NCBI RefSeq assembly: GCF_001886735.1
Contig: NZ_CP018076.1
Location: 1,860,001 to 1,924,000 of the forward strand
Reading direction: 5' to 3'
DNA length: 64,000 bases
Source of the DNA: Sulfitobacter alexandrii
GTDB lineage: Bacteria; Pseudomonadota; Alphaproteobacteria; Rhodobacterales; Rhodobacteraceae
Below are positions 30,149-40,065 of the stretch, one piece after another. How positions within the stretch are numbered: the stretch's first letter is position 1; each line of letters opens with the position of its first letter. Under the pieces are notes generated by a model. That model was not told the origin of the DNA, did not search any database, and saw nothing but the letters and a program-made list of their open reading frames with translations. The position numbers were made by a program, and so were the translations under genes.

Positions 30149-31294
30149 TCAGATCGCCGCAAGCACCGAGCGCGCCGCCCGCAGCCCCGGCGGCACGCCG
30201 CGGCGGCCGAGACGATCCATGGTGACCGCCATCGCGGCCTCCTGCGCTTCGGGATGCGCCAGCACGGCGCGCAGGCCTTCGGCGATACCCTCCGCCGTGC
30301 AGTCACGGCCCAGGTATTCCGGCACGACCCGCGTCTCGCTCACGAGATTGACCAGCGTCACCGTGTCGATCAGCGCGATCGCCTTGACGATGGCGAAGGT
30401 CAGCCAGTTCACCTTGTAGGCGATGACCATCGGCGTCGATGCCGCCGCCAGTTCCAGCGAAACCGTGCCGGAGGCTGCCAGCGCCACGTCGGCGGCGCGG
30501 AAAGCCGCGCGTTTGCGTGCCTTGGCATCGCCCGGATCGCGCGGATCGAGGACAAGAGGATCGCCCGGCCACCCGGCCACGGCCGCCCGCACGTCGTCGG
30601 CCACGGCATGGGCGGCCGGCACGACCACACGGATATCGGGCCTGCGCGCCAAGAGAAGCGTCAGTGCGTCGCCGAAGATGTCGGCGAGCCGCGCCACTTC
30701 GGCCTTGCGGGATCCGGGCAGCACCAGAAGGATCGGCGCGCCGCCGATGCCGTTTTCCTCGCGAAAGTCGTTGGCGTCGTCGTCGGAGGCCACGGGATCG
30801 GCGACCACCGGGTGCCCAACGAAATCACAGGTCATGCCGGCGGCTTCCATCAACGAAGGCTCGAACGGCAGCAACGCGAGGACGTGGTCGATATAGGCCG
30901 CCATGCGCTTGGCCCGCCCCGGGCGCCAGGCCCAGACCGAGGGGGCGACGTAATGCACCGTGCGGATATCGCTGCCCGCCTTGACCAGCTTTGCGACCCG
31001 GAAGGAAAAGTCGGGGCTGTCGATGGTGATCAGCACGTCGGGCTGCGCATCCAGTACCGCCTGCGCGGTCTGCCGGATACGGGCCTTGAGCGCGCGGTAT
31101 TTCGGCAGGATCTCAGCCAGCCCCATGACGCTCAGCTCCGACATGTCGAACAGGCTCTCCAGTCCCTCGGCCTGCATCTCGGGGCCGCCCACCCCTTTAA
31201 AGGTGACGTCCGGGCGCAGCGCCTTCAGCCCCGCCATCAGGTCACCGCCCAGCCTGTCGCCCGATGGCTCCCCCGCGACGAGAAAGACTTTCAC
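30149..31294 (-). CDS. lpxB: Lipid-A-disaccharide synthase
   Basis: A 381-residue glycosyltransferase (GT19) that joins lipid X and UDP-diacylglucosamine to make the lipid A disaccharide at the inner-membrane face. It starts VKVFLVAGEPSGDRLGG, and later has HYVAPSVWAWRPGRAKRM (near residue 117) and LVLPGSRKAEV, all family signatures. GTG at 31294 overlaps the lpxI stop (GTGA). A longer reading through lpxI was rejected. It is the last gene of the cluster. Confidence 0.95.
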   Translation of the reverse strand: MKVFLVAGEPSGDRLGGDLMAGLKALRPDVTFKGVGGPEMQAEGLESLFDMSELSVMGLAEILPKYRALKARIRQTAQAVLDAQPDVLITIDSPDFSFRVAKLVKAGSDIRTVHYVAPSVWAWRPGRAKRMAAYIDHVLALLPFEPSLMEAAGMTCDFVGHPVVADPVASDDDANDFREENGIGGAPILLVLPGSRKAEVARLADIFGDALTLLLARRPDIRVVVPAAHAVADDVRAAVAGWPGDPLVLDPRDPGDAKARKRAAFRAADVALAASGTVSLELAAASTPMVIAYKVNWLTFAIVKAIALIDTVTLVNLVSETRVVPEYLGRDCTAEGIAEGLRAVLAHPEAQEAAMAVTMDRLGRRGVPPGLRAARSVLAAI

Positions 31295-32091
31295 CCCTCG
31301 CCCCCACGGCGGGACCACAGCACCATGCCGAACTGATCCGCAAGGCGCACGCATTCCTCGCGGTCGAGGATGATCACGTCGCCCGCGTCCACGATCACCC
31401 CTGCCAAGCCTGCCTCGTGAGCCGCGCGGAGCGTTTCGGGACCGATGGTCGGCATGTCGATCTCCCGGATCTGGCCGGTCTTGGGGCCCTTGCAGAGGAT
31501 CGCATCCATGTCCCGCGCGCGCGATGGCAAGGTTTCCAGCAGGTGCGCCGTGCCGCCCAGGGCCTCGACCCCCAGAACCTGCTCTGCCCCGATGACGCAG
31601 GCCTGCCCGATGTCGAGCGGCGCCAGTCCCGCCAGCACCGCCTCCCCCTTGGCCGCGTCCCGGCGCATCTGCGCACTGGGCCACGACTCAGAAAGGACAC
31701 CGGGCATGGCGACAAGGTCCGGCACCAGCGTATCGGCACCGACCACGTCAAAGCCGGTCTGTTCAAAGATTTCCTTGATCACCTGCAAAGCGCCGTTGTC
31801 GCCAGCGGCAAGGGCGCGTTCGAACATCAGTATCAACGGTTTCGTCTCTTCATCCAGCGCCGTCGGGTCCAGCACGGGCCGGTCCACGCCGCCGCAGAAA
31901 CAGACGCGCGTCACGCCCCTCTCGCCCAGGGCGATCAGCAGCGACCCCAAGGTTTCGAGCCGGAACGACAGATCAACGGCCATGCTTTCCGGCTCGGACC
32001 CCTGCAATGCGCAGATAATCGGCAACCGGTCCTGCGCTTCGGCCACCTGCGCCGGCAGCCTGCCGCGCCCCGCGATCAGCGCCAGTGTCAT
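31291..32091 (-). CDS. lpxI: UDP-2,3-diacylglucosamine diphosphatase LpxI
   Basis: This 266-residue enzyme is the alphaproteobacterial alternative to LpxH. It begins LALIAGRGRLPAQVAEA (LpxI_N domain). The C-terminal domain (DUF1009) contains KGPKTGQIREIDMPTIG near residue 198 and a final aspartate-rich part, VIVDAGDVIILDRE. It cleaves UDP-diacylglucosamine to lipid X, the substrate of LpxB. It overlaps lpxA and lpxB by 4 bases each, showing tight coupling. Confidence 0.93.
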   Translation of the reverse strand: MTLALIAGRGRLPAQVAEAQDRLPIICALQGSEPESMAVDLSFRLETLGSLLIALGERGVTRVCFCGGVDRPVLDPTALDEETKPLILMFERALAAGDNGALQVIKEIFEQTGFDVVGADTLVPDLVAMPGVLSESWPSAQMRRDAAKGEAVLAGLAPLDIGQACVIGAEQVLGVEALGGTAHLLETLPSRARDMDAILCKGPKTGQIREIDMPTIGPETLRAAHEAGLAGVIVDAGDVIILDREECVRLADQFGMVLWSRRGGEG

Positions 32092-32870
32092 TTCGGCGTC
32101 AGGAAATGGCGGTCGGTTTCCGCCGTGATGAACTCGGCGATCTGACGCACGTAGTCACTTTCCGTTTCCTCGCCCAGCCGGACCGCACGGTCCTGGAACG
32201 TGCCCTCGCCCTGTGCCAGCATCTGGTAAGCGGCCCTGAGCGCGGTGATATCTGACCGCGATACCCCCTTGCGCTTGAGCCCGATCAGATTCAGCCCTTC
32301 GAGTTCGCCCTTGGGCGCCTGCACCAGCGCATAGGGGATGACATCGTTGGTGATCTTGGTCATCGCACCGATGATGGCGCCACGGCCCAGCCGGACCCAT
32401 TGGTGCACGCCCGACAGGCCGCCAAGGATCACGTCGTCCTGAACGACGCAGTGCCCCGCGAGGCCGGAATTGTTCACCATGACCACCCGGTCGCCCACGA
32501 TGCAGTCGTGCGCCACGTGGCAACCCGCCATGAAGAGCCCGTCGTTGCCGACGCGGGTCACCCCGCCGCCGGCTTCCGTGCCACAGTTCATCGTCACGTG
32601 TTCGCGGATGCGGTTGCGTTCCCCGATCACCAGCGCGGTCTTCTCGCCCCGGAACTTGAGATCCTGCGGGATCTCCCCGATCACGGCGAAGGGAAATATC
32701 ACGGTGCCCGCGCCGACCTCGGTGTTGCCGGTCACGACCGCGTGGCTTTTCAGGACCACGTCGGCCTTGAGCACGACCTCGGGACCGACCATGCAGTAGG
32801 GGCCGATCTGAACCGACGGATCGATCTGCGCGCCGTCCTCGATGATCGCGGATGGGTGGATGTTGCTCAT
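32088..32870 (-). CDS. lpxA: UDP-N-acetylglucosamine O-acyltransferase LpxA
   Basis: The 260-residue left-handed beta-helix protein catalyses the first step of lipid A synthesis. Hexapeptide repeats begin at [14 protein letters not shown] and continue to about residue 190. The catalytic histidine is in [13 protein letters not shown] (near residue 123), and FLGRGAII-like repeats follow. A C-terminal helical domain completes the usual length. It overlaps fabZ (ATGA) and lpxI. Confidence 0.95.
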   Translation of the reverse strand: MSNIHPSAIIEDGAQIDPSVQIGPYCMVGPEVVLKADVVLKSHAVVTGNTEVGAGTVIFPFAVIGEIPQDLKFRGEKTALVIGERNRIREHVTMNCGTEAGGGVTRVGNDGLFMAGCHVAHDCIVGDRVVMVNNSGLAGHCVVQDDVILGGLSGVHQWVRLGRGAIIGAMTKITNDVIPYALVQAPKGELEGLNLIGLKRKGVSRSDITALRAAYQMLAQGEGTFQDRAVRLGEETESDYVRQIAEFITAETDRHFLTPK

Positions 32871-33337
32871 GATGCCTCTTTCGGAAGATCGACCATCGCC
32901 ATGAATTCGGCCTCTGCGGCCATTTCGCCGTCCACGGTCGCCACGCCACCGAAGCGCCAGATCTTGCCGCCCGCCTTGCCGCGCAGCGTCCTGACGTCCA
33001 TCCGCAGCACATCGCCCGGCACCACCTTGCGCCGGAACTTGCAGTTGTCGATGGACATGAAATAGATCAGCATGTCGCGGTCCATGATATCCAGCGCAAC
33101 GCCGAGCATCACCCCTGCGGTCTGCGCCATCGCCTCGACGATGGTGACACCCGGCATGATCGGCGTGCCGGGAAAATGGCCCTGGAAATGCGGCTCGTTC
33201 ATCGTCACGTTCTTGAATCCCACGGCAGACGATGTGCCGTCGATGTCCGTCACCTTGTCTACCAGCAGAAAGGGATAGCGGTGCGGCAGGATGCGCTGGA
33301 TGGTCTGGATATCAGCGCTTTGTTTTTCTTGGCTCAT
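32867..33337 (-). CDS. fabZ: 3-hydroxyacyl-ACP dehydratase FabZ
   Basis: A 156-residue hotdog dehydratase supplying unsaturated acyl-ACP for fatty acid elongation. The signature [12 protein letters not shown] is near residue 16, and the catalytic H and E lie in [26 protein letters not shown] at 33337 (MSQEKQSAD) is preferred over an upstream in-frame start because it gives the family length. It lies between ompH (65-base gap) and lpxA (4-base overlap). Confidence 0.95.
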   Translation of the reverse strand: MSQEKQSADIQTIQRILPHRYPFLLVDKVTDIDGTSSAVGFKNVTMNEPHFQGHFPGTPIMPGVTIVEAMAQTAGVMLGVALDIMDRDMLIYFMSIDNCKFRRKVVPGDVLRMDVRTLRGKAGGKIWRFGGVATVDGEMAAEAEFMAMVDLPKEAS

Positions 33338-33402
33338 TCGGTGTCCTTCACGTGACGTGCCGGTAAGGGCTAGCAATTCTGCACGAGGGGGGCAACATCG
33401 GC

Positions 33403-33981
33403 TCAACGATCTTCGGCGGCGGTCCCGTCGCCCAGCGTCTCGTTCAGGAGTTCGATCGCCTCTTCCGTGATTTCCACCACGGTCGCGCTGGCAAAGACCG
33501 ATCTGCGTTCAAGGATGACGGCCGCCCCCGCCTCGCGCATCAGCTGCTCGAACACGGGCGCCGCGGCCTGCTGGAACTTGACCCGCTCGCGGTCGAATTC
33601 CGCGCTCATCTCTCGCAGCTTGGTATCCTGCGCATTGCGGGTTTCCTGCACCTTGGCATCGAAGGCGTCGGCGAGAACGCGAAATTCTTCGGGGCTCATC
33701 TGCGACCGCCGTTCCGTCAGCGCGCGCTCTTCCTGCTCAAGCTGGGCCTCGATCTCGCGGTTTTCCGCCTCGAGCGCCGACAGCTTCTCGCGCTCTTCCG
33801 CCGCGACGCGCTGGCCGAAATCGCTTTGCTGGAAGATGCGCTCAGAGTCGATGGTCAGAACGGGGCTCACGACAGAGCCGCGCTCGGACGTGCTGCCACC
33901 CTGCGGCGCCTGCTGCGCAGCCAGAGGCGCGGCGCAGAAAAGCGCCAGCGCCACGGCCACCGTATGGGCCAGCCGCCCCAT
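33403..33981 (-). CDS. OmpH/Skp family periplasmic chaperone
   Basis: This 192-residue protein has a signal peptide (residues 1-22) and long coiled-coil helices ([32 protein letters not shown] content, near 60-130). It is expected to form a trimer that holds outer-membrane proteins in the periplasm for BamA. The gene starts 4 bases after the bamA stop, as is usual in Proteobacteria. The C-terminal tail is longer and more acidic than in E. coli Skp. Confidence 0.85.
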   Translation of the reverse strand: MGRLAHTVAVALALFCAAPLAAQQAPQGGSTSERGSVVSPVLTIDSERIFQQSDFGQRVAAEEREKLSALEAENREIEAQLEQEERALTERRSQMSPEEFRVLADAFDAKVQETRNAQDTKLREMSAEFDRERVKFQQAAAPVFEQLMREAGAAVILERRSVFASATVVEITEEAIELLNETLGDGTAAEDR

Positions 33982-33985
33982 CAGC

Positions 33986-36343
33986 TTAGAATTCCGTGCG
34001 CAGCGTAAGCTCGAAACTCTGTTCCTTGTCGAAGACTTCCTTCTTGAGCGCCTTGGAGAAGTTGAACTGCAACGGGCCCACGGGCGTGTCCCAGAACAGC
34101 GAAACGCCGATGACGTGGCGGAACGAACCGCTCTCGCCGACGACCGTACCGCCGTTGTAGTTCACATCGCTGAGATCCCACAGGTTGCCCACATCGTAGA
34201 ACAGGCCGCCGGAGATGCCGTATTCCTCCGGCAGACCCAGCGGGAACTCGACGTCGAAACGTGCCGCGATGTACAGGTTCCCGCCCAGCGGATCATCCGC
34301 TGCCCCCCCGATATCACGCGGCCCGATGCCGCCCGGCTCGAAACCCCGTAGGACGGAGGGCGACAGCACGAAACGGTCCACCACGCGGTTGTTGCCGCTG
34401 CGCCATGCGAGCGCGCCGCCTTCGAGGGTCGCGCGCAGGGTCACTTCCTCGTTCAGGATGCGTTTTTCCCCGATCACCTTGGCGGTGGTCTTGATGTATT
34501 CGTTGTCGCCACCGATGCCCGCGAAATCCTGCCCGAACTGCAACAGGACACCCGACGTCGGATCAAGCCCGGTCAACCGGGTGTCGTAGGTGTAGGTATA
34601 CCCGATGGAGGAGGTGAACTGCGGCCCCGCCGCGATGTCGTCCGCGATGACGAGCCCGTTGGTCGGCGTTTCGCGCTGCAACATCTCGAGCTCTTCCGCC
34701 GTGTAGCGCACCTGCATCCGGCTGTTCTCGGACAGCGGGAATGTCAGCGACGGCCGGAAGATGAGGCGGTTGGTGTCGAACGACGTGTAGGACGAGTTCG
34801 TCTCGGCGTAGTCGAGGGTCAGGCCGAAGGAAAGGTCACGGCCCAGAAGCCGCGGCTCGACGAAGTTGATCCCGTACCGCGTCGCGTCCTCGGCGGTCGA
34901 GACCGTCAGCGACAGCCGCTGGCCCCGTCCCAGAAAGTTCTGCTCGGCAAAGCTGATGGCCACACCGATGCCGTCGTTGCTGGAGAAGGAGCCGCCGAAA
35001 TTCAGCGAGCCGGTGGGCTTTTCCTCGACGTCCACGTCGACGACGACCTGTTCGCCGCTGCTGCCCTCGCGGGCGTTGACCTCTGCGGTCTCGAAGTACC
35101 CGAGCGCGCGGATACGCTCGGCCGCCTGCCGGATCTCACGCGGGTTGAAGGGGTCGCCTTCGACGCTGTCGAACTCGCGGCGGATCACACGGTCGAGGGT
35201 CGTGGTGTTGCCCTCGATGTCGATCCGTTCGACAAAGACGCGGGGGCCGCGGCTGATGACATAGGTCACGTTGAGGGTCAGATCGCGGTCATTGCGGTCG
35301 ATTCGCGGCTCGACGCGCAGGAAATCGACGCCGTCGCGGATCGCCTGGCGTTCGATGCGGGCGATATCGTTCTCGACCAGCGTGGGCGAATAGACGACGC
35401 CGGGCCGGACCTTGATGATGTCGCGGTACGCCGCGGCGTTCACGCCGTTCATCTCGGATACCACGTTCACGTCGCCGAACCTGAACTGCTGGCCTTCCGT
35501 GATATTGTAGGACACGAAATAGCCGTCACGCTCTTCCGTCAGTTCCCCGTTCACGGCGGTGGTGCGCATGTCGACGTAGCCGCGCGACAGGTAGAAATCC
35601 CGCAGCATCTGCTTGTCGGCTTCGACCCGCCCTTCCACGAAGGTGTCACGCTTGACCAGCCGGCGGAAGAGGCCTGCCTGCTTGGTGCCGAGAACCCGGC
35701 GCAGACGCCGGTCGGAATAGACGCGGTTGCCGACGAAGCTCAGCCGCTCGATTTCGACGTTGTCGCCCTCGAAGATTTCGAACACGAGGTCGACCCGGTT
35801 CTGGTCGCGGCGGATGATCCGCGGCTCCACCCGTGCGGACAGACGGCCCTCGTTGCTGTAGGCTTCGGCGATGGCGGCGGCGTCCGCCTCCGCCTGCGTC
35901 GGGTTGAAGACGCGGCGCTCCTGCGACTTGACGATCTGGGTCAGGGTCTCGTCCTTGATGCGCCGGTTGCCCTCGAAGCTCACGCGGTTCAGCGTGGGCA
36001 GTTCCGTTACCGTGATGACCAGCGTCCCGCCCTGCGGTTCGATCGCGACGGACTCGAACAGCCCGGAATCCTGAAGCGCCTGGTAGGCGTCGTTCAACTG
36101 GCCGCCGCTGACGGTCTGGCCACGTCTGATTCCGGTCCGCGCGATAATGGCGCTGTCGCCGATACGCTCGTTCCCGTTGATCACGACGGAATTGAATTGA
36201 TATTCCTGTGCGGCCAATTCCGCAGCGGGCGCCATCCAAGCCGCTGACAAGAGGGCATAAACCGATGCACCCCGCATGAACGCCCCAAAGCGCCCCGCCC
36301 TTGTCCGCTTTTCAGGACCACCGCCCTTGATCCTCAGTCTCAT
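33986..36343 (-). CDS. bamA: Outer-membrane protein assembly factor BamA
   Basis: A 785-residue Omp85 protein with a long signal peptide, five POTRA domains (about residues 45-440, starting at YQFNSVVINGNERIGDS) and a C-terminal beta-barrel ending in phenylalanine (LRTEF), the recognition signature. It inserts outer-membrane proteins. It is followed by ompH. The ribosome-binding site before 36343 is weak, and an ATG at residue 23 is an alternative start. A stem-loop lies upstream, between it and a small membrane gene. Confidence 0.95.
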   Translation of the reverse strand: MRLRIKGGGPEKRTRAGRFGAFMRGASVYALLSAAWMAPAAELAAQEYQFNSVVINGNERIGDSAIIARTGIRRGQTVSGGQLNDAYQALQDSGLFESVAIEPQGGTLVITVTELPTLNRVSFEGNRRIKDETLTQIVKSQERRVFNPTQAEADAAAIAEAYSNEGRLSARVEPRIIRRDQNRVDLVFEIFEGDNVEIERLSFVGNRVYSDRRLRRVLGTKQAGLFRRLVKRDTFVEGRVEADKQMLRDFYLSRGYVDMRTTAVNGELTEERDGYFVSYNITEGQQFRFGDVNVVSEMNGVNAAAYRDIIKVRPGVVYSPTLVENDIARIERQAIRDGVDFLRVEPRIDRNDRDLTLNVTYVISRGPRVFVERIDIEGNTTTLDRVIRREFDSVEGDPFNPREIRQAAERIRALGYFETAEVNAREGSSGEQVVVDVDVEEKPTGSLNFGGSFSSNDGIGVAISFAEQNFLGRGQRLSLTVSTAEDATRYGINFVEPRLLGRDLSFGLTLDYAETNSSYTSFDTNRLIFRPSLTFPLSENSRMQVRYTAEELEMLQRETPTNGLVIADDIAAGPQFTSSIGYTYTYDTRLTGLDPTSGVLLQFGQDFAGIGGDNEYIKTTAKVIGEKRILNEEVTLRATLEGGALAWRSGNNRVVDRFVLSPSVLRGFEPGGIGPRDIGGAADDPLGGNLYIAARFDVEFPLGLPEEYGISGGLFYDVGNLWDLSDVNYNGGTVVGESGSFRHVIGVSLFWDTPVGPLQFNFSKALKKEVFDKEQSFELTLRTEF

Positions 36344-36419
36344 GGTTCAAACCCAATCTTGCGACATCATTGGGAACCTGAGTACGTAGATTATCCGCCT
36401 TTGTCAAAAGCGCAGAACC

Positions 36420-36449
36420 AAAAAATGCACCACATCATGCAGTGCATTT
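36420..36449 (-). terminator. Possible terminator between the micro-protein gene and bamA
   Basis: AAATGCAC (36423-36430) and GTGCATTT (36442-36449) are perfect 8-bp inverted repeats with an 11-base spacer. On the minus strand the hairpin is followed by a T6 run. It lies about 38 bases after the stop of the 41-residue gene. The GC content of the stem is low, so a protein-binding site is equally possible. Confidence 0.4.
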
Positions 36450-36486
36450 CAAACTTGTAACATCATTCAGTTGTGGATTGTTCCGC

Positions 36487-36612
36487 TCAGAGCGAGCCGA
36501 CAAAGGCGCCGGCCGCCAGGGCGAGCGTGATCGTGCCCACATACAGCGCGCGGTCCCAGTTGAGGTCCAGCAAAAGGCTCAGGCCGCGGTAGGATCTTTG
36601 GATGGCTTGCAT
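36487..36612 (-). CDS. 41-residue single-span membrane peptide
   Basis: The peptide begins MQAIQRSYRGLSLLLDLNW, with a hydrophobic segment YVGTITLALAAGAFVGSL at the end. AGAGGA lies 7 bases before the ATG. The coding frame is complete and close in style to short Rhodobacterales membrane proteins I recall, but I do not know a function. It lies between rseP (stop 109 bases upstream) and bamA (start 143 bases downstream), in a cluster where these two are normally adjacent. Confidence 0.55.
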   Translation of the reverse strand: MQAIQRSYRGLSLLLDLNWDRALYVGTITLALAAGAFVGSL

Positions 36613-36721
36613 GGTGCATTCCTCTGGTTACGCCTGACACGTAACAAGGGAATACGGCGCTTTTCTGACGAATTGCGGCTTTTTCGTGGCAAGGCCCCCT
36701 TTTTACGCGGGCGCCCTGCCT

Positions 36722-38071
36722 TCAGGGGCAGAAAAGGTCGTTCCCGAGGGCAAAGACCATCAGCGACAGCACCAGCGCCAGCCCGATCGTCATCAGCACG
36801 CGCAGCGCACCGTCGCTGGGCGGTTTGCCCGCGACCGCCTCGTAGGCATAGAAGGTCAGATGTCCCCCATCCAGCGCGGGGATCGGAAAGAGATTGAGCA
36901 GACCGACCGCGGTGCTGAGTACCGCGATGAAGTAGATGAAGGACGTCGCCCCCTGGCTGGCCATCGCGCCCGACGCCTGCGCGATACCCACCGGACCGCT
37001 GAGGTTGCAGGTGCTGATGTTCCCGACGATCATCTGCTTGAGGCCCGATATGGACCCCGTGATGATCCGCCACGTGTTGGCGACGCCCGCGCTCAGCGCC
37101 GCGCCCAGTCCCGGCTTTTCGGTAGCCGGTTCAAAGGACATGCCGCCGGCGATTCCGATGCGCAGGTTGCGCACGAAGGTGCCGTCCGGCTGCGGTTCGT
37201 CCGTGGCCTTGGGCGTCATAGTGAAATCCAGCATCTCGCCGTCGCGCCAGACCGTCAGCGCCAGCGCGGCGCCATCCGATCCCTCGACCGCGTCCTTCAA
37301 CTGGTCGAAGGCGAACACCGGCTCCGAGTCGATCGCGGTGATGACGTCACCGGCCTTCAGCCCGGCGTCGTATGCCGCGGACTGCGGAAGGACCTGGTTG
37401 ACCAGCGGCGGCAGGATGAAGGGCCCCTCGACGCTGCGTTCGGTGCCGTCGCGCACCACGTCGTATGTCAGCCGCGGCTGGACCGGCAGGTTGTCGAAGA
37501 AGGCCCCGTAAGCCGCCGGATCGTCCTGCGGCAGCGCGGTGCCGTTGATGCCGATGATCTCGTCGCCCGGTGCCAGCCCCCGTTCCGCCTGCGGCAGCGG
37601 CCGCAACTCTCCCACCGTGAGAGGGGTACGCTCGACCCCGGTCGAGTAGGCGACAGCGAAGAACACGAGGATGGACATCGCGAAGTTGAACGCGGGACCG
37701 GCGGCGACGGTCAGGGCCCGCGCCCAGAGCGGCGCACCGTGCATCGTGTGGCGCAGCGCCGCGGGGTCGTCCGCCAGTGCCGCCATCGCCGTTTCGTCCT
37801 TGCCCGAGGCCGCGTTGGCATCGCCCGCGAACTTGACGTAGCCGCCGAAGGGCAGCGCGGCGACCTGCCACTTGGTCCCTCTCCGGTCCGTACCGGACCA
37901 GAGCACCGGACCGAAGCCGAGGCTGAAGACATCCGCCTTGATCCCGCACCAGCGCCCGACGATGTAGTGACCGTATTCATGGACCGCCACGATCACGGAC
38001 AGCGCCACGACAAAGGCAAGCAACGTCCAGATCAGCCCGCCGAATTGCGGTATCAGCGCCATAATGTCCAA
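36722..38071 (-). CDS. rseP: Site-2 protease RseP (zinc metalloprotease)
   Basis: This 449-residue membrane protease has the HEYGH zinc motif in the first span (near residue 26), two PDZ domains in the middle, and the LDG motif in NLFPIPALDGGH near the C-terminus. It cleaves anti-sigma factor fragments and leftover signal peptides. The start is TTG at 38071, preceded by AGGG at 7 bases, and gives the usual N-terminus (DIMALIPQ). An ATG at 38062 is an alternative. It sits 4 bases downstream of dxr. Confidence 0.92.
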   Translation of the reverse strand: MDIMALIPQFGGLIWTLLAFVVALSVIVAVHEYGHYIVGRWCGIKADVFSLGFGPVLWSGTDRRGTKWQVAALPFGGYVKFAGDANAASGKDETAMAALADDPAALRHTMHGAPLWARALTVAAGPAFNFAMSILVFFAVAYSTGVERTPLTVGELRPLPQAERGLAPGDEIIGINGTALPQDDPAAYGAFFDNLPVQPRLTYDVVRDGTERSVEGPFILPPLVNQVLPQSAAYDAGLKAGDVITAIDSEPVFAFDQLKDAVEGSDGAALALTVWRDGEMLDFTMTPKATDEPQPDGTFVRNLRIGIAGGMSFEPATEKPGLGAALSAGVANTWRIITGSISGLKQMIVGNISTCNLSGPVGIAQASGAMASQGATSFIYFIAVLSTAVGLLNLFPIPALDGGHLTFYAYEAVAGKPPSDGALRVLMTIGLALVLSLMVFALGNDLFCP

Positions 38072-38075
38072 AACG

Positions 38076-39251
38076 TCACCCTGCTCTCTTGTCCATCGCG
38101 GCTTTTGCCGCCTCTCGTGCCAGATGGTCAACCCGCAGGACGTTATCAAGTGACATCGTGGCACCAATGAGGCCATCTGACGCATTCTTGTCCTCTAGGG
38201 TTCGCGCGACGACATCGGCCATCTCGGTGAACCCGATACGGCCCGCGATGAAACCGTCCAGCGCGGTTTCCTTGGCCGCGTTGAAGACCGCCCCGGTCAG
38301 CCCGCCCGCTTCGATGGTCTCTCTCGCCAGCCGCAGCGCGGGCCAGCGCCGCTCGTCCGGGGCGCGGAAATCGAACCGGCCGATGGCGGCGAGGTCCAGA
38401 CGCTCGACCGGAAGATCCCGCCGCTGCGGATGATGCAGCGCGAAGCCGATGGCGTGGCGCATGTCCGGTGGCCCCACATGGGCCATGAGCGCCCCGTCGT
38501 TGAACCCGACCAGTGCATGGATCATCGACTGGGGGTGCACCAGAACCTCGATCCGGTCCGCCGCGATGTCGAAGAATTCGTGGGTCTCGATGACCTCCAT
38601 CGCCTTGTTGAACATCGACGCGCTGTCGATCGTGATGCGCTGGCCCATGTCCCAGTTGGGATGGCTCGACGCCTGCTCCGGCGTCGCCTCGGCCAGCCGC
38701 TCGAGCGGCCAGTCGCGAAAGGCGCCGCCGGACGCGGTGATGATGATCCGCTCGACCGTGGCGGTGTCCTCGCCGATCATGGCCTGAAAGATGGCCGAGT
38801 GTTCGCTGTCGACCGGCAGAATGCGCGCCCCGTGGGCGTGCGCTGTCCGCAGCATCAACGCCCCGGCGCAGACCAGTGATTCCTTGTTGGCCAGTGCCAG
38901 CGTGGTGCCGTTGCGCAGCGCCGCGAGCCCCGGCGCCAGCCCCGCCGCACCGACGATGGCCGACATGGTCCAGTCTGCCGGGCGCGCCGCCGCCTCGCAG
39001 ATGGCAGCCGCGCCCGCCGCCGCCTCCACCCCGCTGCCTGCCAGCGCGTCACGCAGTTCCGGCAGCAGGTCCTCGCGGCCCGTGACCGCGATCTCGGCCT
39101 TCAGGTCGATGGCATCCCGCGCCAGTTGCGCCACGTTTCCCGCGCCCGTCAGCGCCACGACGCGGTATTCCGAAGGCGCTCGGCGGATCAGATCGATGGT
39201 GTTCTGCCCGATGGAGCCGGTGGCCCCCAGGATCGAGACTCGCCGGACCAC
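38076..39251 (-). CDS. dxr: 1-deoxy-D-xylulose 5-phosphate reductoisomerase
   Basis: A 391-residue NADPH-dependent enzyme that commits DXP to the methylerythritol phosphate pathway for isoprenoids. It has the N-terminal VSILGATGSIGQNT dinucleotide motif, LANKESLVCAG (near residue 119) and the metal-binding region with PVDSEHSAIFQ (near 147). HPNWDMGQRITIDSA (near 197) is the family signature. The 3-base gap to cdsA and 4-base gap to rseP indicate a single transcript. Confidence 0.95.
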   Translation of the reverse strand: MVRRVSILGATGSIGQNTIDLIRRAPSEYRVVALTGAGNVAQLARDAIDLKAEIAVTGREDLLPELRDALAGSGVEAAAGAAAICEAAARPADWTMSAIVGAAGLAPGLAALRNGTTLALANKESLVCAGALMLRTAHAHGARILPVDSEHSAIFQAMIGEDTATVERIIITASGGAFRDWPLERLAEATPEQASSHPNWDMGQRITIDSASMFNKAMEVIETHEFFDIAADRIEVLVHPQSMIHALVGFNDGALMAHVGPPDMRHAIGFALHHPQRRDLPVERLDLAAIGRFDFRAPDERRWPALRLARETIEAGGLTGAVFNAAKETALDGFIAGRIGFTEMADVVARTLEDKNASDGLIGATMSLDNVLRVDHLAREAAKAAMDKRAG

Positions 39252-39254
39252 GCG

Positions 39255-40049
39255 TCAGCTCACACCGAACGGCAGACCGATGAACTGTCCGATCACCAGC
39301 AGGAACATGGACGCGCCCAGCATGCCGTCGAAACGGTCCATCAGGCCGCCGTGGCCGGGAATGAGGTTGGAACTATCCTTGACGCCCATCTTGCGCTTCA
39401 TGCCGGATTCGGCCATGTCGCCCATCTGCGACGCCATGGACAGCGCGACGGAAACACCCACCAGTTCCAGCCCGATGCCGGTGTTGAAGGAGAACAGGAA
39501 CCCGACGACCGCGGCCCCCACCCAACCGCCGGCTGTGCCGGACCAGGTCTTCTTGGGGCTCACACGGGGCCAGAACTTGGGCCCGCCGATGGCGCGGCCG
39601 GCGAAGTAGCCCACGACGTCGGTGGTGACCACAACGACCACCAGCCACAACAGCCAGCCGACGCCGAAATCGTCACGGACCATCATCAGCCCGTAGCCCG
39701 CCAGCAGGATCATGGCCGTGAAACTGAGATAGATCGTCCGGTGCTGAGTCAGCTGGCCGAACCCGACCAGCGCGGGCGCCAGCAGGATCGGCAGGGCGAA
39801 ACCGACTGGCAGATAGACGGATATCAGCACGGCGATACCTGTCAGCCCCCCCAGCTTGAGCGGCAGCCAGCCATCGCCCGGTCGCAGCATGCCGACGAGT
39901 TCCCACACCATGATGCCGCAGATCAGCGCCACCAGCAGGTGGAAGACGTGCCCGCCCAGCCAGATGCCGATGATGCCGATCAGGACCATGACGGCACCCG
40001 CGCCCATCCGCGCTTTCAGATCAGACCATTGATCGCTTCTGTCGGCCAT
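39255..40049 (-). CDS. cdsA: Phosphatidate cytidylyltransferase CdsA
   Basis: The 264-residue inner-membrane enzyme turns phosphatidic acid and CTP into CDP-diacylglycerol. It has about seven spans. The signature SPKKTWSGTAGGWVGA and the C-terminal VKDSSNLIPGHGGLMDRFDG, with its catalytic acidic residues, are both present. It is between uppS (16-base gap) and dxr (3-base gap). Its product feeds the PssA encoded at 58753-59517. Confidence 0.93.
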   Translation of the reverse strand: MADRSDQWSDLKARMGAGAVMVLIGIIGIWLGGHVFHLLVALICGIMVWELVGMLRPGDGWLPLKLGGLTGIAVLISVYLPVGFALPILLAPALVGFGQLTQHRTIYLSFTAMILLAGYGLMMVRDDFGVGWLLWLVVVVVTTDVVGYFAGRAIGGPKFWPRVSPKKTWSGTAGGWVGAAVVGFLFSFNTGIGLELVGVSVALSMASQMGDMAESGMKRKMGVKDSSNLIPGHGGLMDRFDGMLGASMFLLVIGQFIGLPFGVS

Positions 40050-40065
40050 GTCTTGTTTCCTCGTA

